Shown here: positions 63,816 through 64,000 of the stretch, in pieces | How positions within the stretch are numbered: the stretch's first letter is position 1 | Layout of the letters: each line of letters starts with the position of its first letter | Assembly: GCA_041390025.1 (NCBI GenBank) | Contig: JAWKQR010000019.1 | Coordinates: 1-64,000 of the forward strand | Direction: 5' to 3' | Length of the DNA: 64,000 bases | Source: JBFFMO01 sp041390025 | GTDB taxonomy: Bacteria > Myxococcota_A > Bradymonadia > Bradymonadales > Bradymonadaceae | The notes under the pieces: generated by a model | What the model saw: only the letters and a program-made list of their open reading frames with translations | What the model was told of the DNA's origin: nothing | The model's database searches: none | Translations under genes and position numbers: made by a program

Positions 63816-64000
63816 ATGGCCACGTTTCTGATCCGCCGATTTTTAGCTTCTTTGCTCGTCATCGCTGGCGTGGTCACGCTCGTTTTTCTGGCGGTGCGCC
63901 TGGTGCCGGGCGACCCCGTTTCGTCGATATTGGGTGAACAAGCGCTCGAAGTGGACAAACAGGCGTTGCGCGACTGTCTTGGTCTCGATCTGCCGCTGAC
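63816..64000 (+). CDS. ABC transporter permease, peptide/nickel type (partial)
   Basis: The first 61 residues are visible from ATG 63816 and the gene runs off the right edge. It begins MATFLIRRFLASLLVIAGVV with one membrane helix, then FLAVRLVPGDPVSSILGEQA, the diagnostic RLxPGDP motif of DppB/OppB-type permeases. The following LRDCLGLDLPL matches the LRxxLGLDxPL start of the family's periplasmic loop. The imported substrate (peptide, nickel or other) cannot be judged without the rest of the operon. Confidence 0.9.
   Translation, partial: MATFLIRRFLASLLVIAGVVTLVFLAVRLVPGDPVSSILGEQALEVDKQALRDCLGLDLPL

Overview
The window is 64 kb of GC-rich bacterial chromosome with dense, mostly housekeeping gene content. 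No phage, IS element, integrase or CRISPR array was seen. The organism looks like a delta-proteobacterial-type Gram-negative, most likely Myxococcota or the Bradymonadia. This is inferred from lipobox proteins with Asn/Thr-rich linkers and cysteine-rich bodies, two eukaryotic-like Ser/Thr kinases with PEGA-type tails, a DUF6178-type protein, a class I lysyl-tRNA synthetase, a stand-alone sigma-region-4-like protein, and a PPi-dependent phosphofructokinase beside a membrane pyrophosphatase. No 16S rRNA is present to settle it.

Layout. 0-12.9 kb: end of a TIGR01777-type epimerase; a diiron ferritin-like protein and [2Fe-2S] ferredoxin divergent from a TetR regulator, with a duplicated palindrome between them; a ClpA/B-like double ATPase with a frameshift and a degenerate first ATPase domain; a Fur regulator; the Mrp Fe-S carrier; a ribbon-helix-helix-like protein; a patatin; a large FAD/Fe-S oxidoreductase; and sulfide:quinone reductase with a DUF1641 partner. 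13.7-19.3 kb, minus strand: tRNA-Gln, prs, rplY, pth, hppA, rpsF and rplI (no rpsR). 19.4-27.3 kb, minus strand: five cysteine-rich secreted lipoprotein genes, one heavily frameshifted, several with their own TTGACA-like promoters. 27.5-33.7 kb: rpsA, thiE and lipA, divergent from uvrA. 33.8-38.3 kb: rpsU, a lone Eco57I-like restriction-domain protein, small unknowns, a GtrA protein, an acetyltransferase and a coiled-coil membrane protein. 38.5-43.3 kb: PPi-phosphofructokinase and pyruvate dehydrogenase E2, E1-beta and E1-alpha. 43.4-50.2 kb: unknowns, a membrane spermidine synthase and a DUF6178 protein. 50.2-57.1 kb: class I LysRS, then two kinases around a PEGA/TPR protein with an unusual divergent control region. 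57.2-64 kb: acyl-CoA dehydrogenase, mtnB, purD, purH, a sigma4-like regulator, a small membrane protein, coaX and the start of a peptide-type ABC permease.

How they work together. prs feeds PRPP to purine synthesis (purH, purD). PPi made by biosynthesis can be spent by Pfp in glycolysis and by HppA for ion pumping. Pyruvate then enters the PDH complex, whose lipoyl groups are made by LipA. The envelope side (lipoproteins, kinases, PEGA proteins) is the accessory part of the window and the likeliest home of undescribed biology.

Caution: at least five reading frames are broken. Three breaks lie at short G/C homopolymers or GC repeats where restoring one or two bases rejoins conserved protein. 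This points to sequencing or assembly indels rather than gene decay.
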